NCBI GenBank assembly: GCA_021790035.1
Contig: JAJYIO010000212.1
Span: 1 to 5,519, forward strand
Direction: 5' to 3'
DNA: 5,519 bases
Source of the DNA: a bacterium
GTDB taxonomy: Bacteria; Cyanobacteriota; Sericytochromatia; S15B-MN24; VGJW01
In this document: positions 4,642 through 5,519 of the stretch, piece by piece
Position numbering within the stretch: the stretch's first letter is position 1
Layout: every line of letters begins with the position of its first letter
Notes under the pieces: generated by a model
The model's input: the letters and a program-made list of their open reading frames with translations, nothing else
Databases searched by the model: none
What the model was told of the DNA's origin: nothing
Translations under genes and position numbers: made by a program

Positions 4642-5519
4642 TTATTCGGGCAGCGGCTCGAAGAAGCGGGGGAGTTGCTCTGGCGGAGAATTCCGCTGAA
4701 TCCAGTTCTCGAGATCCGCCTGAACACCGGGCGAATTGCTGGTCAGGATGGACTGCAGTTGCTTGGCGGCAGCCGTCGGGATATTGCCCGAACCAAGCAG
4801 GTTGATCGCCCGATTCAGATCGTTTTCTTTTCTCTCGGTGCTCTGGGCATACGCGGCGAACTCCTGCGAAGTCATACCACCGGGCTGACCCACCTGGCTC
4901 GCCTTCTGTGCGAGGTCCGCGTTCAGTGCTGCCAGGCCGGCGCTGGCCGTCCGGGCGACCTGGACCGCGGCGATCACGTCCTGCTGGCTGGGCGGCACCC
5001 TCGTGCCCATGAGGCCCGCGTCGACCTCATGCCTGAGCCGGACTTCCACGACCTGGCTCTGCAGGTCGGCCAGCGATTCCCCACCGGTGCTGAATCTCTC
5101 GACATCGGCGCGCAGGTCCCGGGCCAGTTCGGGCGACAGGTTGGTGGGCTCGAACCTGGGCGCCGTCTCGGGCCCTTGAGCTCCATACTGCCCGGTGAGC
5201 AGGACGTTGGCCTGTTCGAGGACCCCGAGTTCGGCCTCGTAGTTGAACCTGTCGGCCTGCAGCTCCGCCGGAGTCGGACCGCCCGGCTGGCCTGCGCGGG
5301 CCTCGCGATTTCGCAACTCCTGGGCCAACCTCTTCCTGGCGGCGGCGACGGTCGGATCCACCGGGGCCATCGTCCCGATCGGTCCCCCCGGAAGGCCCAC
5401 CGGCGGCAGCGGGGACGGGAAGCGGGGGAACGGCGGGCGCACTGGCGGCAACGGGGACGGCAGATGGTGGAACGGCGGGCCCACTGGCGGCAGCGGGGAC
5501 GGGGGCTGCGGGAAACGCC
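4642..5519 (-). CDS. Hypothetical protein with proline-rich repeats and a duplicated helical region (N terminus beyond right edge)
   Basis: The frame is open from the right edge to the TAA at 4642-4644, giving 291 residues. A GTG at 5484 could serve as a start, but it falls inside a repeat that continues upstream, so the gene almost surely starts outside the window. An ATG at 5368-5370 is a weaker alternative that would drop the proline-rich part. From the edge come about 42 residues of tandem xPPFxxxPSPLPPV repeats, then a Gly/Pro-rich joint, then about 240 residues rich in Ala, Gln, Leu and charged residues that look mostly helical. Two related segments begin with GQPGG-x-T (coding DNA 5278-5292 and 4876-4890) and end with xxLLxxG. 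The protein ends RFFEPLPE. I recognise no family, and no membrane segment or catalytic motif is visible. Proline-rich linkers of this kind are often found in surface or scaffolding proteins; that is only suggestive here. It converges with the exported-protein gene. Confidence 0.7.
   Translation of the reverse strand, partial: RFPQPPSPLPPVGPPFHHLPSPLPPVRPPFPRFPSPLPPVGLPGGPIGTMAPVDPTVAAARKRLAQELRNREARAGQPGGPTPAELQADRFNYEAELGVLEQANVLLTGQYGAQGPETAPRFEPTNLSPELARDLRADVERFSTGGESLADLQSQVVEVRLRHEVDAGLMGTRVPPSQQDVIAAVQVARTASAGLAALNADLAQKASQVGQPGGMTSQEFAAYAQSTERKENDLNRAINLLGSGNIPTAAAKQLQSILTSNSPGVQADLENWIQRNSPPEQLPRFFEPLPE
4786..5325 (-). repeat. Internal duplication marked by GQPGG in the right-edge protein
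   Basis: Segments of about 45 residues encoded near 5191-5325 and 4786-4923 share GQPGG-(P/M)-T-x-x-E-(L/F)-x-A, a charged helix, and a closing (V/N)LL-x-G, with one single-residue gap. Copies are 134 residues apart. Similarity outside these anchors is weak, so the duplication is old or partly convergent. Confidence 0.5.
5398..5519 (-). repeat. 42-bp tandem repeat encoding a 14-residue proline-rich unit
   Basis: Two full 42-bp units (5398-5439 and 5440-5481) and most of a third (5482-5519, cut by the edge) are in register. Each encodes xPPFxxxPSPLPPV. Codons 1-7 and 11 of the plus-strand unit are conserved; differences there (CCG/CCA for Pro, CTG/TTG for Leu) are silent, while the three variable residues between F and PSP change freely. 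This supports translation in the minus-strand frame. Confidence 0.85.

Noticed and set aside
5398..5519. Glycine-rich plus-strand reading of the 42-bp repeat
   Set aside because: It reads as GGSGDG-type repeats, but codon variation in the array is silent in the minus-strand frame and the minus-strand frame continues into a long ordinary protein.
5398..5519. CRISPR-like array
   Set aside because: Units are directly adjacent with no unique spacers, and they encode an in-frame peptide repeat.

Overview
The window is GC-rich bacterial DNA with dense, short-spaced genes. It holds four co-directional minus-strand genes (positions 3066 down to 1), one plus-strand gene leaving the same divergent control region (3331-4518), and one minus-strand gene that enters from the right edge and converges on it (4642-5519). 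No RNA gene, insertion sequence or CRISPR array was seen. The set (polysaccharide pyruvyl transferase CsaB, a WecG/TagA/CpsF glycosyltransferase, FtsE) is a cell-envelope cluster. From general knowledge, similar csaB-tagA-ftsE neighbourhoods occur in Firmicutes-like lineages, and csaB also occurs in cyanobacteria-related and Deinococcus-Thermus lineages. The high GC and the MshEN-type protein would fit a deep cyanobacteria-allied lineage such as Sericytochromatia, or a GC-rich Firmicutes-like group. This placement is a weak inference.

Minus-strand operon, in transcription order. (1) 3066-2281 encodes a 261-aa protein built almost entirely of eight 24-residue motifs, which pair into four tandem MshEN-type cyclic-di-GMP-binding modules with no ATPase or other output domain. 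(2) 2288-1155 encodes CsaB, whose TTG start overlaps the end of gene 1 by 8 bp. (3) 1035-256 encodes a TagA-like glycosyltransferase. (4) 180-1 encodes the first 60 residues of FtsE, preceded by a perfect Shine-Dalgarno sequence. The simplest reading is a surface-polysaccharide operon whose first gene is a candidate c-di-GMP receptor, with a cell-division/peptidoglycan-remodelling gene at its far end.

Divergent region 3067-3330 (264 bp). Neither flanking gene has a clear Shine-Dalgarno sequence. Both have a TAnnnT hexamer 9-10 nt before the ATG, which suggests leaderless transcripts. The region also has three copies of a TCGAGAG-type heptamer in two orientations.

Right part. 3331-4518 encodes an unrecognised exported protein: a signal peptide, two hydrophobic segments, a Ser/Thr/Pro/Ala linker and a C-terminal globular domain. 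The 123-bp convergent gap 4519-4641 holds two strong hairpins likely to end transcription from both sides. 4642-5519 encodes the C-terminal part of an unrecognised protein with a 14-residue proline-rich tandem repeat followed by a helical region containing an internal duplication.

The most interesting item is the four-module MshEN-only protein and its translational coupling to csaB.
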